A DNA stretch of 64,000 nt. Source: AP-15 sp963762575 (lineage in GTDB: Bacteria; Pseudomonadota; Alphaproteobacteria; ATCC43930; CGMCC-115725). This document shows, in pieces, positions 7,882 to 17,300 of the stretch. The stretch covers positions 248,001 through 312,000 of the forward strand of contig CAVXLL010000019.1 of assembly GCA_963762575.1 (NCBI GenBank), in the 5' to 3' direction. A model generated the notes under the pieces. The model saw only the letters and a list, made by a program, of their open reading frames with translations, was not told the DNA's origin and searched no databases. Both the position numbers and the translations under genes were made by a program. The stretch's first letter is position 1, and each line of letters opens with the position of its first letter.

Positions 7882-10187
7882 TCAGGCGGTGGGGGCCAAT
7901 TCCGTCACCTTCGGCAGCCGCACCAATATCTGCCGCAATGCCTGGGCGAGGTCATCGGCGCCTTTCGCGATCACCTCGCGCGTCCGCCCCGCCAACAGTG
8001 CGCGTTCGGCCGCATCCAACGGCATCGCCGTCAGGATCACGATCGGGATGAGCTGCCACTCGGCGCGTTTGGCGGCTTCTTCGAGAAACGCAAAGCCGTT
8101 CATCCCCGGCATCACGCAGATCGAGCAGGATCATGGCCGGGCGCGGGTTTTGCGAGAGCCATAAAAGAGCACTCTCACCGTCATCGGCTTCGGCGAATTC
8201 CCATCCAAGCCTGTCGAGATGCCGCCGAGCAATTTGGCGGCTTTCGGGTTCATCATCGACCACGAGGACGACGCCACTGCCGTAGACATGCTGTCGGATC
8301 GTTGCGGCCAGCCGCGGCGCGGTCGACTGGTTTGGTCAGAAACTCGGCGGCGCCGAGCGAGACGGCGATACCACGATCCTCGAGCACGGTAACGATGATG
8401 ATCGGGGTCTCGGCGAGATCTAGATCGGATTTGATGGCGGTCAGCACCGCCCAACCATCCATTCGCGGCATCAGCACATCAAGCGTGATGATATCAGGAT
8501 GCCACTCATGCGCGCGCGTACAGCGCGGTCTCGCCGTCGGTCGCTTCAATCGCGCGATAACCTTCTCGGCGTACCGTCGTAGCCAGAAGGTCGCGGGCGT
8601 TCGGATCGTCGTCAACGATCATCACCAAGGGCGCATGCTCGGCGCCGGCGGGAGCGGGGCGGCGGCGGGCGCGACTTGGCTGCGATCGGGCAATGTGATC
8701 GTAAAGGTCGAGCCCTGTCCAGGAGTGCTCTCGACAGCGATATTGCCGCCGAGCATCTCGCAAAAAGTGCTTCGTGATGGCGAGCCCGAGCCCGGTACCG
8801 CCATACTGTCTAGTCGTCGACACATCGGCCTGACTGAACGCTTGGAAGAGCCGGCCCAGCTGCTCGTCTGTCATGCCGATGCCGGTATCGCTGACAATGA
8901 ACGAGATTTCCGCGTCGGCAGGACTGACCTCGAGCTTGATTTGGCCTTCATGGGTAAATTTGCCGGCGTTGCTCAAAAGGTTGAGGAGGCTCTGCTTGAG
9001 CTTGGTCCGATCGGTATGGAAGCGTCGGCAACGCCACCGGACAGACGATCTCGAGCCGGTTCGCATTCCCTGCCGCCAGCGGCTCGACGATCGAACGGAC
9101 CTCCTCGACGAGACTGGCGAGATCGACGTCTTCGAGATAGAGGTCCATCTTGCCCGCTTCGATCTTCGACAGATCGAGGATGTCGTTGATCAGCCCGAGA
9201 AGATGCCGGCCGGCGTCGCGGATCTTGGCGAGGTCGGGAAGGAACTCGTCTTGCCCCTCGTCCTGCGCGGTCTCGTAGAGCATCTCGCTATAGCCGATGA
9301 TCGCATTCAATGGCGTCCGGAGCTCATGGCTCATGCTGGCGAGAAACGCCGATTTGTGCTCGCTCGCCGCTTCGAGCTGCCGATAGAGATCGCCGAGTTG
9401 CTCCGAGGTGCGGTTCGACGTTGGCCGCCAGCGCGCCCAACTCGTCACGATTGCCTACCTTGACACGCTGGGTAAAGTCACCGGAAGCGATCTCGTGCAG
9501 CCGCGTGTCGATCTCGCGGATCGGCCCGATCAGCGACAACGAGATCGTGCGGCCGAGGATCAGGGCCAAGCGCGATGGCCCCGAGCGCAAAAGCGACGAC
9601 GATCGTCTGCGAGGTGCGGTACGCCTCGTCCGCTGGCCTCGATGCCCGCCACAACATCGGCTTCGGCTTTGTTGACCAGTTCGTTGGTCAACCGCTCGAG
9701 GCCGGTTTGCCAGCGGGCGTGCTTGCTTTAGCTGCGCTTCTCGCGCCTCATCGACATGTCCGGCTCGGATCAGTTCGACGACCCGGGTTACGACGCCGAT
9801 GAACCGGTCGTATTCCTGCCGAACCTTGCCGAGCAGTTTGATTTCGTCCTTGGCTACGAATTGCAGCCTTTCGAGGTCGTAGCCGAACTGGTTGAGCTGC
9901 CGCAATGCGCTGTCCAATGTGCGCTCATCCGAAACCAGCAGCGCCGAGGAAATGCTGTAGAGTTGGCTCGTCGTGTCATGTTGGACCTGGCGATATGCGG
10001 CGATCTTGCGTTCGCTCTTGATCAGCTCTTCGGTGCGTTGGTTGACGGCGCTCAACTCGTAGAGCCCGATCGCGCCCAGCGCGATCAAAAGCGCGACGAT
10101 CGCAAGAAACGCGACGAGCAGTTTCGTCTGGACGCGCCAGGGTAGGCGCCCGACCGGGCCGACAAGGAGGTTGTTGAGCGCGATCAT
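7882..10187 (-). pseudogene. Hybrid sensor histidine kinase with two receivers, at least six frameshifts
   Basis: Reading on from ATG 10187 in changing frames gives one kinase: an N-terminal membrane helix (KLLVAFLAIVALLIALGAIG), a periplasmic helical sensor, a HAMP linker (SLIGPIREIDTRLHEIASGD), a HisKA domain (SMSHELRTPLNAIIGYSEML), and a HATPase domain with NLLSNAGKFTHEG, DTGIGM and GGTGLGLAI. Two receivers follow (MIVDDDPNARDLLATT; VVLVVDDEPESRQIARRH). The frame changes near 9725, 9590, 9430, 9030, 8780, 8650, 8510, 8310 and 8110 (approximate). Domain order is intact, so a single ~770-residue gene is clear. Its start overlaps the sco stop by 4 bp (ATGA). Either the gene is dead or this stretch has many base-calling indels. 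Confidence 0.8.
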
Positions 10188-10786
10188 TCCTTGTCGACAA
10201 GGCTCATGAGGTCTCGCCGGAACTCTTCGGGATCAAAGCGTGCGCCGAGATATTGCACGCGCATCTGGCCCTCGGCATCGACGAGCGTGGTGAGCTGCGA
10301 ATGCTCGACCGAGCCATCCTCCTTCTTCGAAAAGAATACGCCATAGCGGCGGGACACGTCACTGACCGCCTCGAGCGAGCCGGTCAGAAAGCTCCACCCC
10401 TCGGGTTTGGCGCCCCAGAATTGGGCATAGTCCTTTAACACCTCGGGCGTATCGCGCTCCGGGTCGAAGGAAATAGAAATAAAGACGATCTTGGCGCCGA
10501 ACTTCTCCCCCAGCGCGTCCTGAACGTCGACCATTTTCTGCGTCAGCAGCGGGCAGATGTCCGGGCAGCCGGTGTAGATAAATGTCACCGCCACGACCTT
10601 GCCGTGAAAATCCGCAAGCGACACCGGCCTGTTGTCTTGCGAGGTCAAGGTGAAAGGGGGCGCGGGCCCGATCACCGGCAATTGTCCGTCGCCACGGGCT
10701 GCGTAGGCCGGCAGCATCAGCAAGGCCAACACCGCCAGGGCGCGGCCGAACCACGCGGCAAGCCTCACAGAAGCAGGCGGCGGCAA
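10184..10786 (-). CDS. SCO1/SenC-family copper chaperone/thioredoxin-like protein
   Basis: A 200-residue membrane-anchored or exported thioredoxin-fold protein. It has an N-terminal hydrophobic leader (residues ~8-30), the copper-binding pair in IYTGCPDICPLLTQ, and the downstream His ligand in DGSVEHSQLTTLVD. These are the Sco hallmarks for maturing the CuA site of cytochrome oxidase or for redox signalling. No oxidase genes are nearby. It overlaps the downstream hybrid kinase by ATGA, so Sco may be part of, or a redox input to, that signalling system (inference). The only start that keeps the full leader is TTG 10786, with GTG 10768 as an alternative. Neither has a good ribosome site. Confidence 0.82.
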   Translation of the reverse strand: MPPPASVRLAAWFGRALAVLALLMLPAYAARGDGQLPVIGPAPPFTLTSQDNRPVSLADFHGKVVAVTFIYTGCPDICPLLTQKMVDVQDALGEKFGAKIVFISISFDPERDTPEVLKDYAQFWGAKPEGWSFLTGSLEAVSDVSRRYGVFFSKKEDGSVEHSQLTTLVDAEGQMRVQYLGARFDPEEFRRDLMSLVDKE

Positions 10787-10970
10787 TAGCTGAGCCGCTC
10801 GCGCCGCGCGCGAGAGGATAAGAGATCAGGATCAAGTGATTGAAATTCTTTGATTCTGACCTCAGGATTCAGGTGAGAGCAGGATGGATCAGGCGAAGCG
10901 GCAACTATGTCCGGCATACGCGATGTTCCAATGATATGGCTTTGGGTGAGAACCGCATATTATATGTTCG
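10787..10970. other. Spacer between sco and the binding-protein array
   Basis: No coding signature is visible. It presumably holds the sco promoter (minus strand), but I cannot point to convincing -35/-10 boxes. Confidence 0.3.
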
Positions 10971-11096
10971 CTATGTGTTCTCGTCAAGCCGGTACGACAA
11001 CGGCGGGGAGCCGAGCGCCCGTCGCGGAGCGCCTGCGTTCATTGCCGTCAGCTCGCGTTTGGTCAGAAAGCGGCGCCGGGTCTGCGTCATTGGCAT
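10971..11096 (-). pseudogene. Deletion remnant: Tat leader of a binding-protein paralogue fused to its C-terminal tail
   Basis: Starting 18 bp after the stop of copy A, ATG 11096 reads MPMTQTRRRFLT, the Tat leader of this family, and continues directly into KRELTA, the family's C-terminal tail (KRELKA in the intact copies). The DNA at the fusion (CAAACGCGAGCTGA) is identical to the 3' end of the other genes. About 310 codons are missing between the two. The frame then runs on through unrelated sequence to TAG 10971-10973. This is best explained by an internal deletion of a further array member. Confidence 0.65.
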
Positions 11097-11114
11097 TGAA
11101 ATCCCGATATTCCC

Positions 11115-12135
11115 TCACGCCTTCAGCTCGCGTTTGAGCTCGTTCAAGAAGCGCCAATCGGTGCTGTTCGGCGATGATCTTTTGCGGGCTCGACTTTATC
11201 AGACCCGCTTCGTAAAGGCGCAGGGCATAAAACCGGATCGTGTCCTCGGCGTCGTAGTCCCGCCATTTGTAGTAGGGGAGTTCGCTCAGGGCCTGACGTT
11301 GCGTAATCGTACCGTCGCGGTGAGGCCCCGATGTCGACAAGTCGTCTTGCGCAACCCGCGCCGGCTCGCGGGCACAGAGGTCGGTGGCCTTGAGGATGGC
11401 GCGCATAACCCGCCTGGTGGCGATCGGGTGCTTTCGGACGTAATCCGCGGTTGCCGCCGAGCATGCAGCAGAAATATTGCGACCACGGCCGGTCCACCGC
11501 GGTGTTGACGAATGACATGACCCGCATGCCGCGGGCGCGGAGTTCCTGCGGCTCGGGCGGGAAGCCGAGGAAGGCATCGATTTTGCCCTCCGCGAACAGG
11601 TCGATGCGGCTCGACCTCCGGGTCAATGATCCAGTGCAATCTTTGTCGGGGTCGAGCCCCACCTGGGCGGCCATCAAGGTCAGCAATGCGGGGGATCCGC
11701 CGCCTGCATCCCGACGCTGCTTTCCCTTCAGCTCGGTGATGCTGCGGATGCCTTCGTGGTGCCGAATAGCTCGAAGCAGCCGACCATGCACGCCGCCAAG
11801 GAGCGTGATCGGCTCGCCGTGCATCGATCGCGCTGGACAAAGTGATTGATCGCAAAGTTCGATGTCGAAATCGACTTTGCCATCGCGCGAGCGCCTCGGA
11901 TTGCGGTGGCCGGACTCCTCCACATAGCGGACGTCGGTGAAGCCCTCGGCGCGCAGCAACTCCTCGGCGATGATATTGCGGGAGCAACGCAAATACCGGG
12001 GCTCTTGCCGATACGCACGGTGGTCGTTTCGAGCGCCGCCTCGGCCGCTAGCGCTCGCGGCGCGCGGAGCAGGCCGGCGGCACCGGCGAGGGAAAGTGCG
12101 GTCAGAAACCGCCGTCGCGTCTGCCTTATCCTCAT
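11115..12135 (-). pseudogene. Array copy A: NMT1-type ABC substrate-binding protein, several frameshifts
   Basis: The most damaged of the eight tandem paralogues. The start ATG 12135 (MRIRQTRRRFLTALSLAGAA) gives the twin-arginine leader. Recognisable blocks then appear in three frames: EELLRAEGFTDVRYVEESG, GIRSITELKGKQ, LFAEGKIDAFLGFPPEPQ, DRPWSQYFCCML, KHPIATRRVMRAILKATDL, YDAEDTIRFYALRLYEAGL. The tail KRELKA ends at TGA 11115-11117. Frame changes fall near 12000, 11830, 11710, 11600, 11450, 11330 and 11150. Order and spacing match the intact copies, so one ~335-residue protein is clear. A start at ATG 12147 is also possible but out of line with its paralogues. Confidence 0.8.
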
Positions 12136-12154
12136 CGGACCCGCCATCTTTGGA

Positions 12155-13147
12155 TTACGCCTTCAGCTCGCGCTTTAACTCGTCGAGGAAGCGCCAATCG
12201 GTGCCGTCGGCGAGAATACGCTTGGGACCGCTCTTGATCATACCGAGTTCGTGAAGCCGCAATGCGTAAAAGCGGATGCTGTCCTCGGCGTCGTATTCAC
12301 GCCAATGGCCGTAGGGGTTCTCGTTCAGGGTCTGTAGCGCGTAATCGTAGCGCGGCGCGAAGCCACCTTCGACGAGCCGCTGCGCCACCCGTTCGGGCTC
12401 GCTCGCGCACAAATCCGCCGCTTTGAGGATCGCGCGAACCACGCGTTTGGTGGCGGCTGGGTGACGCGCGATGAATTCCGCGTTGCCGGCCAGCGCGCAG
12501 CAGAAATATTGCGACCATGGCCGGTCCAACGCTGTCCTGACGATGACGTGGCCAATCTTGCGCGCGTGCAACTCCTGCGGTTCGGGCGGCAATGCCAGGT
12601 AAGCGTCGAGCTTACCCTCTGCAAAGAGTTCCAGAGGCTTGGCCTCGGGACCGCTGACCAGGGTGAGATCCTTTTTCGGGTCAAGCCCGACATAGGCCGC
12701 CATCATCTCGATTAGTTCAGGCGTCGCGTTCAGACCGACTTTCTTGCCTTTCAGATCGGCGATCCCGCGGATGCCCGGGTGGGCGAACAGCTCGTAGCAA
12801 CCGGCATGCACGCCCGATACGATCGTGATCGGCGCGCCGGCATCGATGCCGACGATGTGCTGCATCGCAAGGCTGGTGGCGAAATCGAATTTGCCCCGCC
12901 CGAGGTCTCTTGGAATTGCGGCTCCATCGGTATCTACGTAGCGGATATCGGTGAAGCCTTCGGTGCGCAGCAACTCCTCGCAGACATATTGCGGCGCAAA
13001 GCAGATCACCGGAAACTTGGCCAGCCGCACCGTCGTGATCTCGGGAGGCGGCTCCGCCGCCTCCGTTTGCATCGATGGCAGGAAGCCCGCGGCAGCCCCC
13101 AGTGCCATCGTGGTCAGAAACTTGCGTCGCGTCGGAGCCAGCGACAT
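12155..13147 (-). CDS. Array copy B: Tat-exported NMT1/THI5-type ABC substrate-binding protein
   Basis: An intact copy of 330 residues. The Tat leader is TRRKFLTTMALGAAAGFLP (RR at 7-8). The mature domain is a two-lobed periplasmic binding fold of the NMT1/SsuA/TauA type: VRLAKFPVICFAPQYVCEEL, LLRTEGFTDIRYV, ITIVSGVHAGCYELFA, LFAEGKLDAYLALPPEPQEL and the invariant RPWSQYFCC. The start is ATG 13147 with GGAGG 8 bases upstream; a longer frame to 13213 runs back into the preceding gene. The spacer to copy C is 23 bp. Copies B and G share CFAPQY(V/I)CE(E/A)LLR and form a subgroup. Ligand unknown: relatives bind sulfonates, nitrate, pyrimidine precursors or aromatic acids. No permease or ATPase gene is in the window. 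Confidence 0.85.
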   Translation of the reverse strand: MSLAPTRRKFLTTMALGAAAGFLPSMQTEAAEPPPEITTVRLAKFPVICFAPQYVCEELLRTEGFTDIRYVDTDGAAIPRDLGRGKFDFATSLAMQHIVGIDAGAPITIVSGVHAGCYELFAHPGIRGIADLKGKKVGLNATPELIEMMAAYVGLDPKKDLTLVSGPEAKPLELFAEGKLDAYLALPPEPQELHARKIGHVIVRTALDRPWSQYFCCALAGNAEFIARHPAATKRVVRAILKAADLCASEPERVAQRLVEGGFAPRYDYALQTLNENPYGHWREYDAEDSIRFYALRLHELGMIKSGPKRILADGTDWRFLDELKRELKA

Positions 13148-13170
13148 TGGAAGTCCTCCGTTTATGCTGC

Positions 13171-14185
13171 TCACGCCTTCAGCTCGCGTTTGACTTCGTT
13201 GAGAAAGCGCCAATCGGTGCCCTCGGCGATGATCTTCTGCGGGCTCGATTTGACCATGCCGACTTCGTGGAGGCGAAGGGCATAGAACCGGATCGTGTCC
13301 TCCGGGTCATATTCGCGCCATTTGTCGTATGGCACCTCGCGGAGCGTCTGCAGAGCATATTCGTAGCGCGGGGTGAACCCGCCATCGACAATCCGCCGCG
13401 CCGCCGCGGCCGGCTCGGTGGCGCAGAGGTCAGTGGCCTTGAGAATTGCGCGAAGCGCCCGTTTCGTCGCGACCGGATGATTGCGGATGAATTCCTGATT
13501 GCCCGCCAACATGCAGCAGAAATATTCCGACCATGGCCGGTCGACCGAGCTGTTGACGATCACATGTCCGATATGGCGGGCGCGCAGCTCCTGCGGCTCT
13601 GGAGGAAAGCCCAGAAAGGCGTCAATTTTCCCCTCCGCAAACAGGTCCATCGGCTTGACAGAAGGGTTGGCATTGACGACCCAGCGGATGTCCTTGACTG
13701 GATCGAGCCCGACATGAGCCGCCATCGCAGCGAGGAAGACATGTGGGCTCGTCCCCAGAGCCTTGCACGCCGACGCTTCTCCCCTTCAGATCCACGATGC
13801 TGCGGATGCCGTCCCCTCCGAACAACTCGAAGCATCCGACATGCACCCCCGCGATCACGGTGACCGGTGCGCCCGCGTCCATTGGGATGATCAGCGGCGC
13901 CGCGAAGTTAAGACTGAAGTCCACCTCCCCACGAGCCATCGCCTGCGCTCCTTCGATGCCTGTCTGTATCGGCACGTACTGGATCTCGCTGAAGCCTTCG
14001 GCTCGCAACAGTTCATCAGCGAGGTATTGAGGCGCAATGCAGATGCCGGGGATCTTGGCAAGTCGGATTGCAGCAGTTTCAGGGGGACCCTCCGTAGCCA
14101 ACGCCGGGCCCAACTGGATGAGGCCGGCAGCGCCAGCCAGCCCAATCGTGGTCAAAAAATGGCGTCGAGTCTGGATCGGTGCCAT
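13171..14185 (-). pseudogene. Array copy C: ABC substrate-binding protein, one frameshift
   Basis: The N-terminal part (ATG 14185; leader QTRRHFLTTIGLAGAAGL) reads through GICIAPQYLADELLRAEGFS and VTVIAGVHVGCFELFG to LKGRSVGVQGSG. The frame shifts near 13755 and the rest continues as AAMAAHVGLDPVKDIRW, LFAEGKIDAFLGFPPEPQEL, DRPWSEYFCCMLAG, ending KRELKA at 13171. One base in a CCCC run accounts for it. Spacing to copy D is 17 bp. Apart from the shift all family blocks are present, and one residue departs from the others (WSEYFCC instead of WSQYFCC). Confidence 0.82.
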
Positions 14186-14202
14186 TTCACGCCTCTCTGT
14201 GA

Positions 14203-15208
14203 TCACGCCTTCAGCTCGCGTTTGATTTCGTTCAGAAAGCGCCAATCGGTGCCGTCTGCGATGATCTTCTGCGGGCTCGACTTGATGAAGCCGGATTCAT
14301 GCAGGCGTAGGGCATAGAATCGGATCGTGTCCTCGGCGTCATATTCCCGCCATTTGTCGTAAGGCAGCCCGCTGAGAGTCTCGCAGTGCGTAATCGAATC
14401 GCTCGGTAAAGCCGCCATCCACGAGCAATCGCGCAGCGCGCGCCGGTTCGGCCGCGCACAAATCCGCCGCCTTGAGAATTGCCCGCGTCACCCGCTTGGT
14501 CGCGATCGGATATTTCCGTACGAACTCACGATGGCCCATCAGCATGCAGCAAAAGTATTGCGACCAAGGGCGGTCGACGGTGCTGTCGACGATCACATGC
14601 CCGACCTGACGGGCGTGCAATTCTTGCGGCTCGGGCGGCAAGCCGAGGAAGCCGTCGAGCTTTCCGTCGATGAAGAGCTGCATCGGCTTCACCGACGGGC
14701 TGACAACCCAATTGATGTCCTTGCTCGGATCAATACCGACATGCGCGGCGATCGGCGCCAGGAACATATGCTGGGGCGAGTTCAACGCGGCGACCCCAAT
14801 AGCCTTACCCCGCAGGTCGGCGACGCCGTGGATGTGCTCGCTGGCGAATAGCTCAAAGCAGCCAGCATGCAAACCGGCCAATACCGTAACCGCCATACCC
14901 TGATCGATCGCGTTGACGCACAGGGGCGCAAAGTCCGTAATAAAGTCAAAATCACCGCGCATAAATGATTGGTATACGCCATCAAACGGGACCGATACGT
15001 AGCGAATATCAGTAAAACCCTCGGTACGTAAAAGTTCTTGAGCGACGTATCTCGGAGCGTTGCAGATACTAGGTGATTTTTGAATGCGCACGGAGGTTAT
15101 TTCGGGCGCCCCGTCACCAGCGAGCGCCGGCCGAGCGCGCACAAGGCCGGCGGCGCCCGCCAGCGAGAGCGTCGTCAGAAAGCGGCGTCGTGTTTGGGTC
15201 TTCAGCAT
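14203..15208 (-). pseudogene. Array copy D: ABC substrate-binding protein, one frameshift
   Basis: ATG 15208 begins MLKTQTRRRFLTTLSLAGAA, a Tat leader, followed by SPSICNAPRYVAQELLRTEG, VTVLAGLHAGCFELFA, LFIDGKLDGFLGLPPEPQEL and RPWSQYFCCMLMGH. Near 14385 the frame moves from YALRDSQRAALRQM to LSGLPYDKWREYDAEDTIRF, then runs to KRELKA at 14203. A one-base change explains it. Copy D has IDGKLDGFLG where most copies have AEGKIDAFLG, and MGH after the Cys pair, so its binding cleft may differ. Confidence 0.82.
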
Positions 15209-15234
15209 TGGAACCCTCTCTGTTCGTTTGCCGC

Positions 15235-16254
15235 TCACGCCTTCAGCTCGCGTTTGACCTCGTTCAAGAAGCGCCAATCTGTGTTGTCGGCGATGATTTT
15301 CTGCGGGCTCGATTTGATAAAGCCCGCTTCGTGCAAGCGCAGGGCATAATATCGGATAGTATCCTCGGGATCGTATTCGCGCCATGAGCCGTAGGGAATA
15401 CCGCTCAGCGCATCGAGGCTGTAATCGTACCGGTCGGTGAACCCTCGATCGACCAGCCGTTGCGCGACTCGCGCTGGCTCGCTGGTGCAGAGATCTGCCC
15501 CCTTGAGAATGGCCCGCAATACCCGCTTGGTCGCGACCGGGTACTTGTGTACGTAGTCGCCGTTGCCCACGAGCATGCAGCAGAAATATTGCGACCACGG
15601 GCGGTCGACCGTGCTGTTGAAGATCACGTGGCCGATGTGCCGGGCGCGCAGCTCCTGCGGCTCCGGTGGAGCGGCGAGGAAGGCATCGATCTTGCCCTCT
15701 GCGAAAAGCTCGAGCGGCTTGACCGACGGATCGGTGCTGGTGACCCAGCGGATGTCCTGGCGGGGGTCGAGCCCAACATGGGCAGCCATCGCAATCAGAA
15801 ATGCGTGCGGGTTCGCCGCCGCGATTGCGACGCCGACGGTCCTACCCTTCAGCTCTGCGACGCTGTGGATTTCGTCTTTTGCGAATAGTTCGTAGCAACC
15901 CACATGCACGCCGCCCAGCACCGTAACCGCTCCACCATTATCGATCGCCTGGACGATCTTCGCCGCAAATTCTAACGAGAAGTCCGCCTCCCCCTTTCCG
16001 ACCTGAGCCGCGTATTCGCCAGTCGGCCACCCATCGACATAGCGGACATCGTTGAATCCCTCTGCGCGCAGTAGCTCCTCAGAGAGGTTCTGAGGGGCAA
16101 CACAGATGGCTCCGGGGACCTTTACGACGCGCACAGTGGTTGTTTCGAGGGCGGTTCCCTCTGCGGCCGCCACTCGTGGGACGTGCAGGAGGCCGGCCGC
16201 GCCAGCCAATGCAACGCTGCTGATGAACTGTCGTCGGGCTTGGATGATCGGCAT
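15235..16254 (-). CDS. Array copy E: Tat-exported ABC substrate-binding protein
   Basis: An intact copy of 339 residues. The leader is QARRQFISSVALAGAAGLL (RR at 7-8), followed by VKVPGAICVAPQNLSEELLR, VTVLGGVHVGCYELFA, LFAEGKIDAFLAAPPEPQEL and RPWSQYFCCMLVGN. It ends TDWRFLNEVKRELKA. The start is ATG 16254 with GGAGG 8 bases upstream. The spacers on both sides are 23-26 bp, so the genes probably share one transcript. Role as for copy B: periplasmic capture of an unknown small anion or aromatic, handed to a transporter encoded elsewhere. The two adjacent Cys in YFCCM are exposed to the periplasm. Confidence 0.86.
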   Translation of the reverse strand: MPIIQARRQFISSVALAGAAGLLHVPRVAAAEGTALETTTVRVVKVPGAICVAPQNLSEELLRAEGFNDVRYVDGWPTGEYAAQVGKGEADFSLEFAAKIVQAIDNGGAVTVLGGVHVGCYELFAKDEIHSVAELKGRTVGVAIAAANPHAFLIAMAAHVGLDPRQDIRWVTSTDPSVKPLELFAEGKIDAFLAAPPEPQELRARHIGHVIFNSTVDRPWSQYFCCMLVGNGDYVHKYPVATKRVLRAILKGADLCTSEPARVAQRLVDRGFTDRYDYSLDALSGIPYGSWREYDPEDTIRYYALRLHEAGFIKSSPQKIIADNTDWRFLNEVKRELKA

Positions 16255-16277
16255 TGGAAACCTCCCTTTTCTCTGGC

Positions 16278-17275
16278 TCACCCCTTCAGCTCGCGCTTGA
16301 GCTCGTCGAAGAAGCGCCAATCGGTATTTTCGGCGATCTTGTTTGGCGTCGATTTGATCAAACCGGCTTCGTAAAGGCGTAGGGAATAAAAGCGGATCGT
16401 GTCCTCGGCGTCGTAGTCCCGCCATTTGTAATAAGGCATTTCGCTCAGGGCCTGGCGTTGGTAATCATATTGCCCGGTGAGGCCCCGACCGACAATGTTT
16501 TGCGCAACCCGTGTCGGCTCGTTGGCGCAGAGGTCGGTGGCCTTGAGGATGGCGCGTATCACCCGCCTGGTCGCGACCGGGTGCCTTTGAACGTATTCCC
16601 GGTTGCCAGCGAGCATGCAACAGAAATACTGCGACCACGGGTGATCGACCGTCGTGTCAAGAATCACGTGACCGGCATGACGGGCGCGCAGTTCCTGGGG
16701 CTCCGGCGGGAATCCGAGGAAGGCATCGATTTTGCCCTCCGCGAACAGCTCGAGCGGCTTGATCTTGGGATCGACCACCCATTTGAAATCCTTTTCGGGG
16801 TCGAGCCCCACCTGGGCCGCCATCAACTTCAGCAATGCGGGCGAGCCATTCTGTAGCCCGACCTGCTTCCCCTTCAGCTCGGTGATGCTGCCGAGGCCTT
16901 CGCGCGCGAACAGCTCGTAGCAGCCGGCATGCACGCCGCCAAGGATCGTGATCGGCGCCCCGTGATCGATACGCCTCAATGTGATTGACCGCGAAGGTGA
17001 CGGAGAAATCGACCGCGCCATCGGCAAACGCCTGCGGCGCCTCGGGTTCGCGGGACTTCGATATAGGCGATTTCCTTGAAGCCCTCGGCGCGCAGCAGCT
17101 CCTCGGCGGCATATTGCGGCGCGGCAGAGCAGATAAGCGAGCTCTTGAAGAGACGCACCGAGGTAGTTTCGAGAGGCCCTTCCGCCGCAAGCACTCGCGG
17201 CGCGCGGAACAGGCCCGCGGCGCCAGCCCCTGAAAGGGCAGTCAGAAACCCTCGTCGTGTCTGCTTGATCGCCAT
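16278..17275 (-). pseudogene. Array copy F: ABC substrate-binding protein, two frameshifts
   Basis: ATG 17275 gives MAIKQTRRGFLTALSGAGAA, the Tat leader, then LICSAAPQYAAEELLRAEGF. Between about 17050 and 16970 the frame changes twice: EVPRTR is followed in another frame by EAPQAFADGAVDFSVTFAVN, then back to GAPITILGGVHAGCYELF. From there the protein is uninterrupted: SPALLKLMAAQVGLDPEKDF, LFAEGKIDAFLGFPPEPQEL, HPWSQYFCCMLAGN, and the tail KRELKG at 16278. F and A are the closest pair (shared SPALL(K/T)LMAAQVGLDP). Two compensating indels within 80 bp suggest sequencing error or recent decay. Confidence 0.82.
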
Positions 17276-17300
17276 CGGAAGCCTCCGCTCCTCATCGTGC

